Positions 1-12,200 of a stretch of DNA of 64,000 bases are shown piece after piece. Origin of the DNA: Nautilus pompilius. Its lineage: Eukaryota > Mollusca > Cephalopoda > Nautilida > Nautilidae. Under the pieces are notes generated by a model. It made no database searches. It was not told where the DNA came from and saw only the letters and a program-made list of their open reading frames with translations. Position 1 is the first letter of the stretch; each line of letters starts with the position of its first letter. The stretch is taken from the NCBI GenBank assembly GCA_018389105.1, contig JACATO010002135.1:248001-312000 (forward strand), in the 5' to 3' direction. Both the position numbers and the translations under genes were made by a program.

Positions 1-211
1 GACAGGCAGAGGAAAAATATTGAAAAAAAAAAAACATAATTCAAAAACATGCTGCAATAAGAAAAAAGTTTATTAATTTTCATACAAAAAGATGCATGCA
101 CCAAATAAATTTCATAATTCATGTTCAAAAATTTGATTCATGAATACAGGCATGCAACAGTCGGAAAATCCATATGTGTGCAACAGAAATTTTATATTGA
201 AACTTTTGACA

Positions 212-345
212 TAGTGGCCCTGTGGTCAGGCTACTGGACTGCCAAGGTTGGTTGGTTGGTTGGTTGGTTAGGGTGGGGGGGACCAGGACCTGAGTTTGAT
301 GCCCAGTCAGCATCAGCTCTGTTTGGCATACCTCTTTCTCACGGC
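212..345 (+). repeat. tRNA-derived SINE head, + strand
   Basis: AGTGGCCCTGTGGTCAGGCT then ACTGGACTGCCAAGG is an A-box-like head. GAGTTTGATGCCC at about 292 sits in the B-box position. Between them a (GGTT)n run has expanded. The 75-codon ORF across it is incidental. Confidence 0.5.
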
Positions 346-557
346 TAAAATCTGTAATCGATATTAATTTCTCCTCGAGACTGGATGAAGTTTTGTTATT
401 TTAAGTCTTTTTACACTTCTCAAATTTTATCCAGTTTTGTGCGTTTTTTGCCGCATCTAAAAAAAAAAAAAAACAGAGTTCAGTAAGAATTTCCTTGCTG
501 AGGTCTGCAATGCAGGCTCCTCGTGGCTCATGATAATGCCCACTAACAGGAAACTAT

Positions 558-600
558 GGCACTGTGCTCTTTTTTCCAGAGTAGTCTCCCTTGTAGAGAG
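558..600 (-). repeat. Dispersed repeat fragment
   Basis: CTATGGCACTGTGCTCTTTTTTCCAGAG and the following CTCCCTTGTAGAG match the 44.4-kb repeat (CATGGCACTATGCTCCTTCTTCAGAG, CTCCATTGTAAG) with a few differences. Only this edge is recognisable. Confidence 0.35.
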
Positions 601-751
601 TTTGACAAATTAAAAGAAAACAAAACAAAAACAAATCCAAAACCTTTTATCATGAATTACTTAATTGGGAAGTTCACAGTTATGGCTACCAGTACGTGTG
701 TGTACTTCTGAGGGAGCAAGGAAAGATATCTGAAATGTGGATTCTTTAGTT

Positions 752-754
<3 letters not shown>

Positions 755-786
<32 letters not shown>

Positions 787-806
787 TTCTCTCTGTGTGT
801 GTGTTG
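755..806. repeat. (TCTG)n-(TC)n-(TG)n tract
   Basis: A run of TCTG units, then TC units, then a short TG run. It lies just upstream of exon candidate 1 and may lengthen its pyrimidine tract. Confidence 0.85.
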
Positions 807-841
807 GTTAAATTGTGAAATTCATTTTAATTGTTCCTTAG

Positions 842-901
842 CAGCATGTCATTTGGTAGAAGAAAACATTTAGGTCTTCCCTATAAGCCCCTCTCCAAAC
901 A
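842..901 (+). CDS. Exon candidate 1 of an unidentified split gene
   Basis: A 60-bp exon candidate. It is preceded by a pyrimidine-rich tract ending TTCCTTAG and followed by the strong donor GTAAGTG. Only one of the three frames is open; it reads SMSFGRRKHLGLPYKPLSK plus two bases (phase 2 in, phase 2 out). The peptide is basic, with an RRK cluster near its start. Its end phase matches exon candidate 2 at 7638 exactly, joining through a Gln codon. The internal Met could be a start codon, but the frame is also open back to the acceptor, so an upstream exon beyond the window is equally possible. I do not recognise the protein. The call rests on splice signals plus phase, not homology. Confidence 0.42.
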
Positions 902-2164
902 GTAAGTGTTTATGCTTCATTTGTTCTTTTATTTTTAAACAGCTGCATTTGTAACATCTGAGCTGTAAAACATTGGATTGGATGCCACCATGGACCAGCC
1001 AGCAAGATGGATGTACAGTTGGGGCAGGAAGCACACAAACATGCAGTGAAGCATGTTAAAAAGAGAATAACATTTTTTGAGGAGTGGTCCAATTGATTCT
1101 CTTCTTTTTTTCAAACAGTGAGTCAGGTAGATTTTTCTACCAATGGAATCAGTTTTCCTTTTTTCGTCTCTCATAAGAGATCATTCTGATTCATTAGTTT
1201 AGCATGGTTCCCATTTAGCAGATTGTTATAGCTTGCCATCGGACGTAGTTCTTCCCTAATTTCTCTGCTTGGAAGACCTTTATGGGATTCTCTTGAAGCA
1301 GCACATTTAGTGATGGGCTTCTAAGACATTTAATGCCACCGGTTTTGGATAACTAACGGAAACACAGCATGAGCTAACAGCATAGTATTTCTGTGATCCT
1401 TTTTTATTGGCTCTATTAGCTGGAGGCTTATGAACAGAAGTAATGGGATTTTAGACTTCCTCATTCTTATTCAGCTAAAAAACAACCCCAAAAACTATTA
1501 AATTGTGTTCAGAGAATGCCATAATAGCTGACACCGGAGTTTAGTGGGGCGTTAATGTAGAACTCATGCAACCACAGAGATTCTCTACAGCTGAGTTCAT
1601 GACCACTATTCCAGGCACTGACAACTGATAAAGTTGTAATTATAACCACATCCTCAATCTCTAAAGTGTAAAAAATCACCTGTGATTTATGACCAGAGGT
1701 AGGAAAACTGCTTGTCATAAAGTTCCAGTTTTGAGAACCCTGCTTTATTAATGCTTAAAGCAGGTACAGCAAATGTGAATGTTAATGATTAATTTCCTAA
1801 TGTATGCTCTTTGTAGTACTGATTTATGTAGTTTGAATTGGAGGCAACAGTGCCTGCCATTGTGGTTGGACCAGTGGCCATGTGCTGATGTAAGTAAAGC
1901 ACCTGCTGGTCGCATCAGCAGCAGCAATGATAATAATCAATGATGGATAACTGGCTTCTTGCAGTTCCACTTTAAGAGATGAAATGTGTTAGAAATCGGA
2001 TTCTAGCCAAATAGCTATTTTATTCCCTTTTGAACCTACGTGCGGAGGATAATGCACATGGCATCTATTCATCAGCGGAAAGCACCCCCCCCCTGGTTTC
2101 AGTTTCATGAACCAAGTAGCTGCAGAGAGGTCCCTACCAGATCTCTCTGTCTTTTAGATGTGGC

Positions 2165-2270
2165 AGATGGTTAAGAGCAGCAGGAAGGAGCCAAATGCTA
2201 GTGAGGTATGCCAGACTGAGTCAGTTTCTTTACCTCGGCAGTCTACTACCAGACCACCACACTGCCCTAT
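2165..2270 (-). repeat. tRNA-derived SINE head, - strand
   Basis: On the - strand, GGGCAGTGTGGTGGTCTGGT then AGTAGACTGCCGAGG resembles the A-box head of the other SINEs in the window. CTGGCATACCTC follows, as in the 212-345 copy (TTGGCATACCTC). Confidence 0.45.
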
Positions 2271-2666
2271 TTCCCTGATTGTTTGTAAAAAAAAAAAAAA
2301 GGAAAAATAAAGAAAAAAATATATTAGGAGAAACAGAACAGGTGAATAAATCAATAATAAACCTACCATGGACACAGTGACCAAAATATCTTCTCTGTCA
2401 CCTAGAAACAGGTGGTGGTTTAATTCAATGGCGACCATGCTTCAGTTCTCATAGCGTTTTGGTCATGATTTTTTTTTTCTTTTTGGTGTCAGCCGGTTAG
2501 GCTGCAAAAGCCACTCCTCCCGGCTCACCACAAAACACCTCCCTGACTTATTGTGGACGAACCATGTGCATCTTCTCAGCACTTAAATGTGTTACACACT
2601 ATGCTAATCCACATCATGTTCATATTAGATAAGTGGCACTGTTTTACATTCTTATATATGCACACA

Positions 2667-2727
2667 CAGAGAGAAAGAGATGGAGAGAGAGAGAGAGATG
2701 GAGAGAAAGAGAGAGAGAGAGAGAGAG
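2667..2727. repeat. (GA)n-rich tract
   Basis: Impure GA repeat with GATG interruptions. Confidence 0.9.
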
Positions 2728-3215
2728 TCTCTAGCAATAATAATAAAAATGTAAATCAACCTTTTTTTAAATGTTACCATATAGAATTCAATTAAATATT
2801 GAAACTACAAAAAAAAAAACAATTGGGATATTTATTCTTATGCTTGATTTCTGCAGTAGGATTCGGCATTGTTTTATTTTTTGTTTCTTTCAATTACTCC
2901 TTGGTATATGAAACAAAATAATTTAAAGCCATTTTGTCTAGCAATTGTTAATTTTTTTATGAATGAAGAATTGTTTTCCACATTGGAATTTTTTTTGATA
3001 ATTTTATTTTTTCACTTACAATAAGCATGACACAATTTGACATAGTTCTATAAATTAACAGCAGCAGAAAATTCAAAATTAAAGACAAGAATGTGCAGCA
3101 AAATTAGTTTGTTTAACAGCCAATCAGTTTGCTGCTGCTTGAAAAGATGTTTTGCACCCTGGCTTTTGCTTCAGTAGGTTGTTTGCTCACTTGGTTTATG
3201 TTTTGCATTTTACAG

Positions 3216-3389
3216 ACATGTTGAACAGGGGAAGGTCATGCGGATACTGTTGGCTTTATTCAGAAGAACAAGGGGATTGCCAGCTGTCCTCTCGGATCAC
3301 GTCAGGCAACATGAAGTGCGGCTGCCTTGCAGGATTTAATAGGAAAACACAAAGGAATTACTACAATGATTTTACTTTTCAAAATGCAG
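3216..3389 (+). CDS. Possible alternative exon, unidentified
   Basis: A 174-bp segment bounded by the acceptor TTTTGCATTTTACAG and a GCAG/GTATCC donor. One frame is open throughout (phase 1 in, phase 1 out) and gives a Cys-rich peptide with C-G-Y-C-W and C-G-C motifs. The frame expected from exon 842-901 gives a different, basic peptide and stops at TAATAG about two thirds of the way through. So it is either an exon of another transcript, a stop-containing alternative exon of the main gene, or a chance ORF with good splice-like borders. It can join in phase to the ORF at 5271. No homology recognised. Confidence 0.25.
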
Positions 3390-4115
3390 GTATCCATCTC
3401 ACTGATGGACAGGGTTTTTCTTTCTATGTTCTAATTTCAAACTTTTTTTACCTGGATATTTTGAAGAACCTGATAGTTGGTACAGTAGATTGATTTTTGG
3501 AATCAAACTTTGATCTGGCTCCATTTATGTTTTGTCTAATTTTCCTTGTCTTATCGATTTTTGAATTTCAATTCTTCCATAACTGAAAATGTCTTTTTTC
3601 ATTGATCTCCTGCATCATTAATTCTGCATCAGTTACAGTGGAATAAAACTCTTCTGTCAAACCCCAAAGAGAGAGATAGAGAGAGAGTGGGTGGGTGGTA
3701 GATGTATGACATCTGTTTTTGTGGTAAAATCCTGCAACACGGTGTTGGATATTTGTATGCGTGTGATATCATTACCATCTTTAAAAGAACTAAACCACAA
3801 CAAGATGGTGGTTGTCAGAGTACTGATATGGAAATATTTAGTTCATTATTCCATATTTGTAATTTGTGATTTATAATTTTAACCTAGAAGTTGAATCATA
3901 AATAATAGTGCTGTGTTTTTTTTTTCAAACCTTCTGACCACACTTGTGTTATTATTAGGAATATTTACATTGGCTATGGTAATCCTCCGAAGCTAGGATT
4001 AGTACTTCTGTGATATGTAGCTGGCAGAGAATGGTTTTGTATTCTCATGAATAAATGACAAATTAATTTTATTACTTAGAACTTATGTAATTATTTGATT
4101 TCTCAAAGGTCTGAG

Positions 4116-4434
4116 CGCCACCTGCAATCGATGAAGCAGCAGCCATAGTCTCGGATAATTTTCAAAGCCTTAAAAAAAAAAACTGTTTCAACAAGGCTAA
4201 ATATACAAGAACCTGCTCATCAGTTACAGAGCAGAAAGTTTCTGGTTTTGAGTGTGCTGCTTTTAGAGACACCGTTCTATGGAGCAATGTTACTGTTAAT
4301 GATTAATTTTTATTGAAATGGATGGGGATTAGGTAGAAATCAGGCAATCATGTAGATTCGCTGTGGTAGTTTTTTCGAGGCTTTGAAAATTATCTGAGAC
4401 TATGGCCGCTGCTTCATCGATTGCAGGTGGTGGT
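4116..4434. mobile_element. Hairpin MITE with ~56-bp inverted arms
   Basis: The left arm (4116-4171, starting GCGCCACCTGCAATCGATGA) is repeated in inverted orientation at about 4379-4434, ending TCATCGATTGCAGGTGGTGG. By eye the arms match at roughly 50 of 56 positions. The loop between them, about 207 bp, is AT-rich and has no ORF. This is the layout of a miniature inverted-repeat element, and no transposase is present. The superfamily cannot be assigned because I could not fix the exact ends or a clean target duplication. Confidence 0.7.
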
Positions 4435-5270
4435 TGAGGGTGCAGTACCGATAAGTTAAGAACTTTAAGAATTTTGTATGATTTCACAAATTCTGCAAAA
4501 AAAAAAAAATTCTATGCCTGATCATGCGACCAGAACAACGGTATGTCAAACATGCCAATTATACCTCACCATCGGCAGATGGGGGATGATAAGTTTTGTA
4601 TTTGGAGGTGTAACGATAAAAGAAAGAAAAGAAAAATGTTTCAGTGATAAGTTGTAAGTGTATAGGTTTGGTAATATAATCAAAGGGGCTTCTTTAAAGA
4701 AAAAAAACCTTTTTGTTGGTAGTTACAAAACATTTAACCATAGCTATCATTTATTTCTAATTCCATACGTGTTTATCTGTTTTATTGTTTACATACATTG
4801 GATTTTTTGCCTCTGAAATTTAACATAGCTCAGTTCTCAGACTTTTGTGTTGTGTTTTTCCTTCTTGTTTGATAAAGATATTGTTGCAATCAAAGAATTA
4901 CATTTTGCAATATGCAGTCTCAGATTTTTAGAAAACTGTCACATATCAAAAGCTATATATATAAGGAGATTGTAGTTAATTTTTTTTTAAGGGTCAGACC
5001 TATAAGCAGATATATTAAAAATAGCCATTTAACATTTAAGGGTAGGATGCTCATAAAGTCTTAGTCTTTGAGGGGTTCCAATGTTTAATAACTGTTTTAC
5101 TACATAATATGGAACAGAAAAATAAATTGTACAGCAGAGCACCATGCTTAAAGTTCTTAATATTTTTGTTTTTGTTTGTTCAGACTTGTGAATATTTAGG
5201 GTACATTACAGCAAGAATTCACTACCATTAGAATTAGAATGAAGACTATTAAAGACTTCCACTCTTCTAG

Positions 5271-5512
5271 GTTCAGCTCAGCCGATGATGGAAAATGCTC
5301 TGGTAGACCAGGGAACAGTCAAGAAGCCAATGCAGCTGTCTGCCTATATCTCTTTGCTGTGCCTCACAAAAATTGAACACTCACTATTCAGCAGTTCATT
5401 ACATTTTGAAAGAGGAGTTGCATCAACAAGGAATGAATTAAAGCAGTTATCATTTACATGTTTTCCCAAAACAGCTGGAGAATCTATTCAAGGCATTGGC
5501 AAACAGGACTGA
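5271..5512 (+). CDS. Possible terminal exon, unidentified
   Basis: Following the acceptor CTTCCACTCTTCTAG, a frame entered at phase 1 runs 80 codons to TGA at 5510-5512. It is in phase with the donor of the 3216-3389 ORF (joining through a Gly codon). A candidate polyadenylation signal, AATAAA in GAACAATAAACATTT, lies about 280 bp downstream near 5790. Together the two could form the 3' end of a short transcript. The protein shows no domain I recognise, and chance ORFs of this length do occur in the window, so support is weak. Confidence 0.22.
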
Positions 5513-5785
5513 AGTCTGTACCACTGAAGATGGCAGCTATTGAGACATTTGAGGGTTCATCAGATCTTCAAGCATATATCTAACTTATATATTTCAGTGT
5601 TTGTGATAATGCAAATGGATGCAAATCACTATTTTGTTAACATGAGTATTTTGCATTTAATTTCCAAGATTGGATATAGGCTGACTTATTTCACTATACA
5701 ACCACCTCATCTTTCTTGAAGGGACTAACTGTTTTGATAAATGAGATGACTATGTAAAAATCTTCTATTCTTCAGATTTAAAAAA

Positions 5786-5800
5786 ATGAACAATAAACAT
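5786..5800 (+). promoter_or_regulatory. Candidate polyadenylation signal
   Basis: An AATAAA hexamer in GAACAATAAACATTTTG, at the expected side and distance from the stop codon at 5512. In DNA this AT-rich the hexamer is common by chance, so it matters only if the 5271-5512 exon is real. Confidence 0.2.
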
Positions 5801-7637
5801 TTTGCGAATTACTGTATACGGTATGCTAACAGATTGTTGTTTTTTTCAGTAAATTATTTATTATGGAGGTATGAAAAATAAGAATGAATTGATGAATGTT
5901 GATCATTATTTATATTATTAACTGTTTGGTTTGCATTTTCAAGACATGGGGATTAATGAAACCCAGCATTTACATTTCACAGTGTGAACAATTGTTTGTT
6001 GCTTTTTTTAAAACACTTTTAAAGAAAAATGTCAGAATTTATTTTAATTCAAAATTACTATTTTACTTTTTTTCTCTTTTAACTATGTTTGTGTGATTTC
6101 ATTAATTAGTTTCTATTGTTTGAATGTGTTAATTCGTTTGGGTGTGGTGCCACCAAGATTTCTTAACTCCATCTGCTTGTACATAAAAGAGGATGGATTT
6201 TGTATTATAGACTAAAGAATACAGCTAGAATTTACATCCTAATGGTAGGAATTATGTCCAGTGCTGAATTTTGAAAAAAAAAATATTTACATATTTGTTC
6301 TTACGATATTGAAATAATGCTTTTTGTTGTTGTTGCTTTATCATTTTGGCTTGTTCAGACTTCTTATTCTCAGAAATTGAAGCTGATATGAGTGTGTTTA
6401 TCTTGGAATGTATAAAGTTGATTGGGTTCACCAGTAGGATGCTATTCAGTGCTTTTACATATTCATTGTTTTCATACATGTTGGTACAAGTACCAAATTA
6501 CTAATTCCAAGGATGTGCTTCACTACTGTCCATATTGATGAACAAAACACTTGCTACCTAATACCTTTTGACACCTGAGCAGATTCTATAAACAGAAAAC
6601 ATTACAACATTTTGGGCTGTAGTTTTCTTTTTAAAAGTAAATATATAAATAAATATATAATCTGGGAATCTAGAAATGTCTGCTTATTTTTTTTTTTCTT
6701 TTGTTTTCTCTCAAACTTGCATTAAGTTTTGCTCTGCTAATATTTCCATTTGGTTCACATATCTTCCCTTTCCTGAAAGTTTCTCTATCTGGAGGATCAT
6801 CATTTGCTGGATAATGTACCAGATAGGTTCAAATAAAACTGATTATATCAATGCTATCTCAGCCAGATTTCAGTCGAATAGCTCTAGTACAAAGAAAAGA
6901 ATATTCCTTACCTGAAGTACAGATAAATTATATAAGTTAGTCCCCTCTAGTGTTTATGCAATCATAATTTACCAGTAAAATGTTTGGTAAAAGTATATCT
7001 AATCTTCAGGAAATTTTAATGTGTATTTGTGACTTACAATAGAAGTAATGTTAAGTAGTACTTTTGTTTAGGTTAGTTTGTAGCAATTACTAATGATAAT
7101 TATTGTTGTTTGTTTTTATAGAGTTGCATATTTGTGATTGCAAATGTTTCCCATGATTTTTTCTCTTAAACTATAAGATACAGATAATAATTTTAAAAAA
7201 ATATTTTAAAATATTTAAATAGTTATTTTTACCAATAAGAACTGACTTTTAAAATTTCATTTATACACAGTTATCATCAATGCAGTAATTCTGTTTATGC
7301 CATATTTTTGTTATTTTCATCTTATTACTGTATATGCAAATAGTGTGAAACGAAACTTTACATGCTTTAACGTTTATCTGTTGTTTCCTTTTGTGATCTC
7401 CTGATGTTCAGAGTATTACTTTCATTGTTTACCTAAGAGATAGCAATTTAACATTAGAAACTGCATTGTTGATTTGTTTTTGAGGTTGATCTTTTTATTC
7501 ACAGGGAGAGACCATAGTAATCTTTTCACTTATCATAGCTACTGATATAATTTGTAGAAAGGTGTGCTTTATTTATGACTTAAAAATGTCAAAACAGTAT
7601 TTTTAAGGTACCATATTCATTTAATTGTCATTAACAG

Positions 7638-7728
7638 ACTGATTCCAATCAACCACTGTGAGCTGGTTTTAATCCATATTGTACCGTACGGTGATGAATC
7701 AAAGGTTTGTGAAAAGCCAAGAAGAGAG
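7638..7728 (+). CDS. Exon candidate 2 of the unidentified split gene
   Basis: A 91-bp exon candidate between the acceptor TTGTCATTAACAG and the donor GAG/GTAAGAC. Two frames stop within the first 30 bp. The third is fully open and encodes 30 residues beginning LIPINHCELVLIHIVPYG and ending in a charged KPRRE tail. The entry phase (2) matches the exit of 842-901, and the exit phase (0) matches the entry of 41359-41487. The alternating hydrophobic run could be a beta strand. I do not recognise the protein. If both neighbours are real, the next intron is about 33.6 kb, so exons may be missing from the model there. Confidence 0.5.
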
Positions 7729-8664
7729 GTAAGACAACAGCAATTCTTTTTAACTTATCCTCACAATTAATTTCTCCTGCAGTGTTGTTGCATTGCACCA
7801 CCAGGGTATCTAAAAATGTTGGAAATCTTCTTCAACTTAGTCCACTTATATAATTTTTTTAATGTTTTTTTTTAAAAATGGAAATATGTACTGAAAATTA
7901 ACATTGCATTCTGAAAAATTCCTTAGAGCAAAGCCCTGGTGATGGTGACCTGGAAGGATTGTCCAAATATGGTCTCTTTGTTTTGTATCTACTACTAATA
8001 ATGGTTGCCTTTCATAACAAAAGATGACCAGTCACGATATATGGGAAAGCCTGAATTTGTTCACAGTGTTGGAGCTGCTGTTTGCACATTAACCACACTC
8101 TTAGATAGCAAGCAGTGTGATCTGGTGTCAAGGAATATATGGGAAGACCAGATAACTTACCACCTACATGACAAGAACTATTACCCTGGAATACATACTA
8201 TTCACTGGTAGGCAAACAGAGGCATTTGAAATGAGGGAACTAACCTAAAGTTTTGCTCCACTCAGAAACTCAACCTGGATTTTCTCACTTGCAAGGTAAA
8301 CACCACCAATAAGACAACAGTAAATTACCAAACTAACCTTTACTTTCTCTGAATAACATATTTTACCAATAACTTCCTGTTTTTATTTATAAACGTGTTT
8401 CTAATGTCAATGTTTGGACATTAATTAGAGAGAATCAGATGTTTACTTCCATCCTATTGAATCCATTTCTTTACTTTGTTTATACCCAAGCACATTACAG
8501 GTGAAAATTCTTTTGAAGGGTGGAAGTTGACATTTGAAAATTTTTAGTCAGGTCATGTTTTTGATTATTTAATTATCAATTAGCATTTGAAAATAAATTT
8601 AAATCACTACAATATTAATGAAACTGGTCAAATCATTTTAAGTAGTTTTTATTGAGAAATTACA

Positions 8665-8665
8665 A

Positions 8666-8751
<86 letters not shown>
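8665..8751. repeat. (AAT)n microsatellite, about 29 units
   Basis: An uninterrupted AAT/TAA run of about 87 bp. It reads as poly-Ile in one frame, which is an artefact. A run this long and pure is likely to vary in length between individuals. Confidence 0.97.
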
Positions 8752-8752
<1 letters not shown>

Positions 8753-9192
8753 GCTGGGCTGTTTTTTTTTCTTTGAAGACATGAATTTTCAGTTATTACC
8801 CACAAAATTAGGAATTCATCTTGAAAAATATCATTTGGATATTTCTATTGAGATGAGGAGAATATGGACTAAAGACAAATTTATATAGAACTAGAAATTT
8901 TCATACTGAATAGAATTCATTATCAGTCAGAAAAAAAATTCAAACTTAAAATGACTATAACTTTAAATTTGTTTTTCATTCTTCAGTGGATTTTTTTCTA
9001 AACAAATCGTTAGCAATTTTTATATGGAAATTCATTTTTTTAATTTTTGTGTGTCTGGTAAAAGATGCATTTCCATGAGAAAAGTATAAAGTTGATATTA
9101 ATTAGTAATAGACATTTCTGTTTTTGGATTGTATAAGTAGCTTGAGTTGGGCTCAAACCCCAAACCCATTGATTGATAAGCCTTTTAACATA

Positions 9193-10214
9193 CAGTATTG
9201 GAAATCATTATGGAAACACAAGACACTGCACAAATAATGAGTAATTGCAACTGAGATATGTATATATAATGCACATACATTGCATTATTACAGAAAATGT
9301 ACAAAAACAAAATAAGATGCTGTACAGTGCATAAGTATCTCTCATTAGCCATATAACCTAGTATAGCCTCATTAGTGTTTATATCAGAAATCCTTTTGAT
9401 TGTTCCGTCTGTCTCTCTCTCTATGTTCTAGATAGTTTTTCATCACATTGGCTCTATGCTTGGCAGTCATTGTCATGTTGAAAAAAGATGAATCCTCGCC
9501 CAATGAGATGTCTTCCTGAGGGAATGGCATGATGGATGAGAACCTGCCTGTACCTGTCAGCAGGCAGTATACCTTTAATTTTATGTTAATTTCTGACACC
9601 CTTGTCTAATGAGCAGCCTAAAACGTGTATTGATTTACCCCTATGCTTCACTATAGCTGTTATACACTGACAGTTATACCTGTTTTCAGTCTGCTGTTGA
9701 TTTTTTCCAAGCAGTTCAAACTTGGTCTTGACTGTAAAGATCACTTTCTAGGTTCCTTCATCCAACCTTTTATTTCTGCTGCCCATTTCAGCTTTATCGT
9801 TGGATTGCCTTTTCTCTGCAAAGATTTCTTGGCAGCTAAACATTCATTAAGATCACTTCACACTAACATGTATCTTACTGTTCTTGAAATGTTAACACCC
9901 ATACTTGCAGCTAGAGCATTCATTAGATCTCTATGATTGTATGGAATAGTCTTCACTAGCTAAGACTCTGATTTCTCTACATTTGTCATGTTGATATTTC
10001 CTTTCCAAGAGCTGTAGTATTCACCACACATTCACCACACTAAAAAAAGGATATAACTTTGTATACTTCTATAGTTTTCCTGCAGGTGTGGCACTTTCTG
10101 ATTGGTTGCTTGACAAACATTCACACTGTGTGCTGCATCAACATCTGACTGCCATGTCTCATTTGCATTTTATATCCAGTTTTTCTCCTGTTTTTATAAT
10201 TATTTCCAATAGAG
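9193..10214 (-). mobile_element. Tc1-like transposon relic, copy 1
   Basis: The left end is TA then CAGTATTGGAAATCATTATG, a typical Tc1 terminus. A related inverted sequence (ATAATTATTTCCAATAG) lies at about 10196-10214, giving a length near 1.0 kb. On the - strand the interior carries degraded Tc1/DDE transposase, including G-R-F-S-S-I-M-P and an H-R-A-N-V segment near 9400-9600, with stops and frameshifts. A stretch matching CACAAATAATGAGTAATTGC recurs in the copy at 45.7 kb, and AATCAGAAAGTGCCACACCT has its counterpart in the copy at 52.7 kb. This element cannot encode a working protein. Confidence 0.7.
9384..9960 (-). pseudogene. Degenerate Tc1 transposase fragment
   Basis: A - strand reading from about 9599 down gives a product resembling the catalytic core of Tc1 transposases. 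It is intact for only about 70 codons and shifted elsewhere. Neighbouring text (9643-9936) reads best on the same strand in other frames. Transposases of this family normally have about 340 residues with a DDE triad; no full triad can be read here. It lies wholly inside the transposon described above. Confidence 0.5.
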
Positions 10215-12170
10215 AGTGAGAGTATGCACATGTTAAATATAGGTTCATTAGTTAATTTAAATACTATTAATAAGATTATGTCAAATTTCCAAGCTAGCTT
10301 TCTACTTTCTGCACATAACAGCACACCATTAACTTTCTGTTCTGACCACATAACACTGATATTTCAAACTGTACAGATATTGGTAAGTGGTTAGATTGAC
10401 ATCAGATACTGAATACATAAAATAAAAATTCAATGAAACTGTGTACTTATTGTCAAAGATTGATTCTCATCTTTATTTGTTTTTGTTTGGGAAAATAGTT
10501 TTATTTATTGAAAGCATTCTCCAATTCTGTAAAAGTGGTATTAAACACGCTTCCATCTCAGCTCTCATAAATCAGTGCTAATGATGCTTAGATTTTACAT
10601 CTAGGTTTGTGTTTGAAATTTGCTGCTGGCTTCTCATAAATAATTGAAAAGAATTCTATGGAAGAAGCTTCTGGCACAACTGCATATGGCAACAAAGAAG
10701 TTTGGAAATAAATGAAAATGATATGCCAGCTTTACTGAAGCAAGCCCAGACAGGTTCCATTTGTCAGCATCATCTTAAACCTCATAAATTAATAGAAACC
10801 TTGATACCAAATTGTTTTTTCTTTCATTAAACAAGTTTTGTTTGCTGCAAATCAGCATCTTCATCTGGATTCACATAAATTAATGAAGATAAAAGCAATT
10901 TTAAAAAGGAAAAAGGTATGGGAAGTAATGTTGCTCAGTTTATCAACAGTAACATCTTGAAATTGCATGGCAGTTTTTTGTCGAAGGCCTCATTCAAGGC
11001 TCTTACATAGCAACCAGTTATGCAGTGCACTGCTTGCTTTCTCTTACCTTCCAAATTACTTTGCATTTGTGGGGTGTTGCCTTATGTGGTGGATGGGATG
11101 TCTGCTGGTTCCATAATCATCATCAGTGACCACAAAAGCTCTAGTTGCTGTTCATCATTTTTGGACAGCTGCTGAGGGAACAGCCAGGATGCTGTTGTCA
11201 GTCATGTTTCAATATTCCTTGCATTCTCTTTTTGCAGTGCTATGCATACTCTGACACTTAAAAAATGCCATTTATTTTTCTTGCCTGTTGGTTATACTTT
11301 GTTCACTCACTTAGCAGGAAATGAGAGAGAGAGAGAGAGAACAAATAAGTAAACTATGAAATAAAAAAAGAGTAATTTTGTGTTTTATCTTTTTTTCTTT
11401 ATAAATACTGCATGAATTTCTTTTTGTGATTACTGAATAAAAGTAACAGTGAAGTCTGCTAAAAACCAAATCAGTGACAATTCACTGAATGACTATAAAC
11501 AACATTTTTCAAATAATAAATAATGGTTGGTTGTATGTTACAGTTGCACAAGATGGTCTACCATAGTATTTTACTGATTCTTACATCACTAGTTATTCTA
11601 CTTCAAAAGTACAGTACAGGTGAGAAGTGAAAGCTGCTTATTTGGTTTTTAAATTGTCAAAACCATTTTGTCAACATAGGCCATCTGTTTGTACTTTTCT
11701 AACTTAGTTGCTGATGTATTTTAAAATACTGACCTTGATGAGAAACTTAATGCAAAGTTACTACTGTGGCTTCAAATTAAAGAAAAGTTATCTCTTAATT
11801 ATTAATAGTGTTGGTCATCACATTGATAGCCGATGACAACTGGTCCGTGAGGATCCTGTGGTCATGTATGTTTTCTTCTACGGATTACTATTCCTATTCT
11901 CCAGCTGCAGTACTAACTGCAATTTTCACATCAGATAGCTGTTTGATTCTGCTGCTGCTGATTTGTTTCTTGAAGTTGCTTTTCTTCAAGACAGATTGTA
12001 GTCTTATGAATTATTAGTTTAATATATCTGAACAGCAGCCATTATATTTCTAAACAAAGATAAATCATCTTACTGAGTGTATACATCTTTATAATAAAGT
12101 GAGCTATTAAGGAAAATAACCTGGATGGCTCTCTGACTATCGTCATACATTTAATACACATTTTAAAGTG
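10215..12170. other. AT-rich intron or intergenic DNA, no gene seen
   Basis: Only short chance ORFs, an (AG)n run near 11325-11340 and A/T tracts. In the split-gene model this lies in the long intron between 7728 and 41359. Confidence 0.6.
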
Positions 12171-12200
12171 TTTGTGTGTTTGTTTTACACTCTTTCACAG

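Noticed and set aside
8005..8211. 68-codon ORF just after exon 7638-7728
   Set aside because: No clear acceptor or donor, no phase agreement and no recognisable motif.
8652..8888. 78-codon ORF with a long poly-Ile run
   Set aside because: It is the (AAT)n microsatellite plus a chance extension.
9643..9936. 97-codon + strand ORF with hydrophobic stretches
   Set aside because: It is antisense to the decayed Tc1 transposase; the same antisense pattern appears in the other copies.
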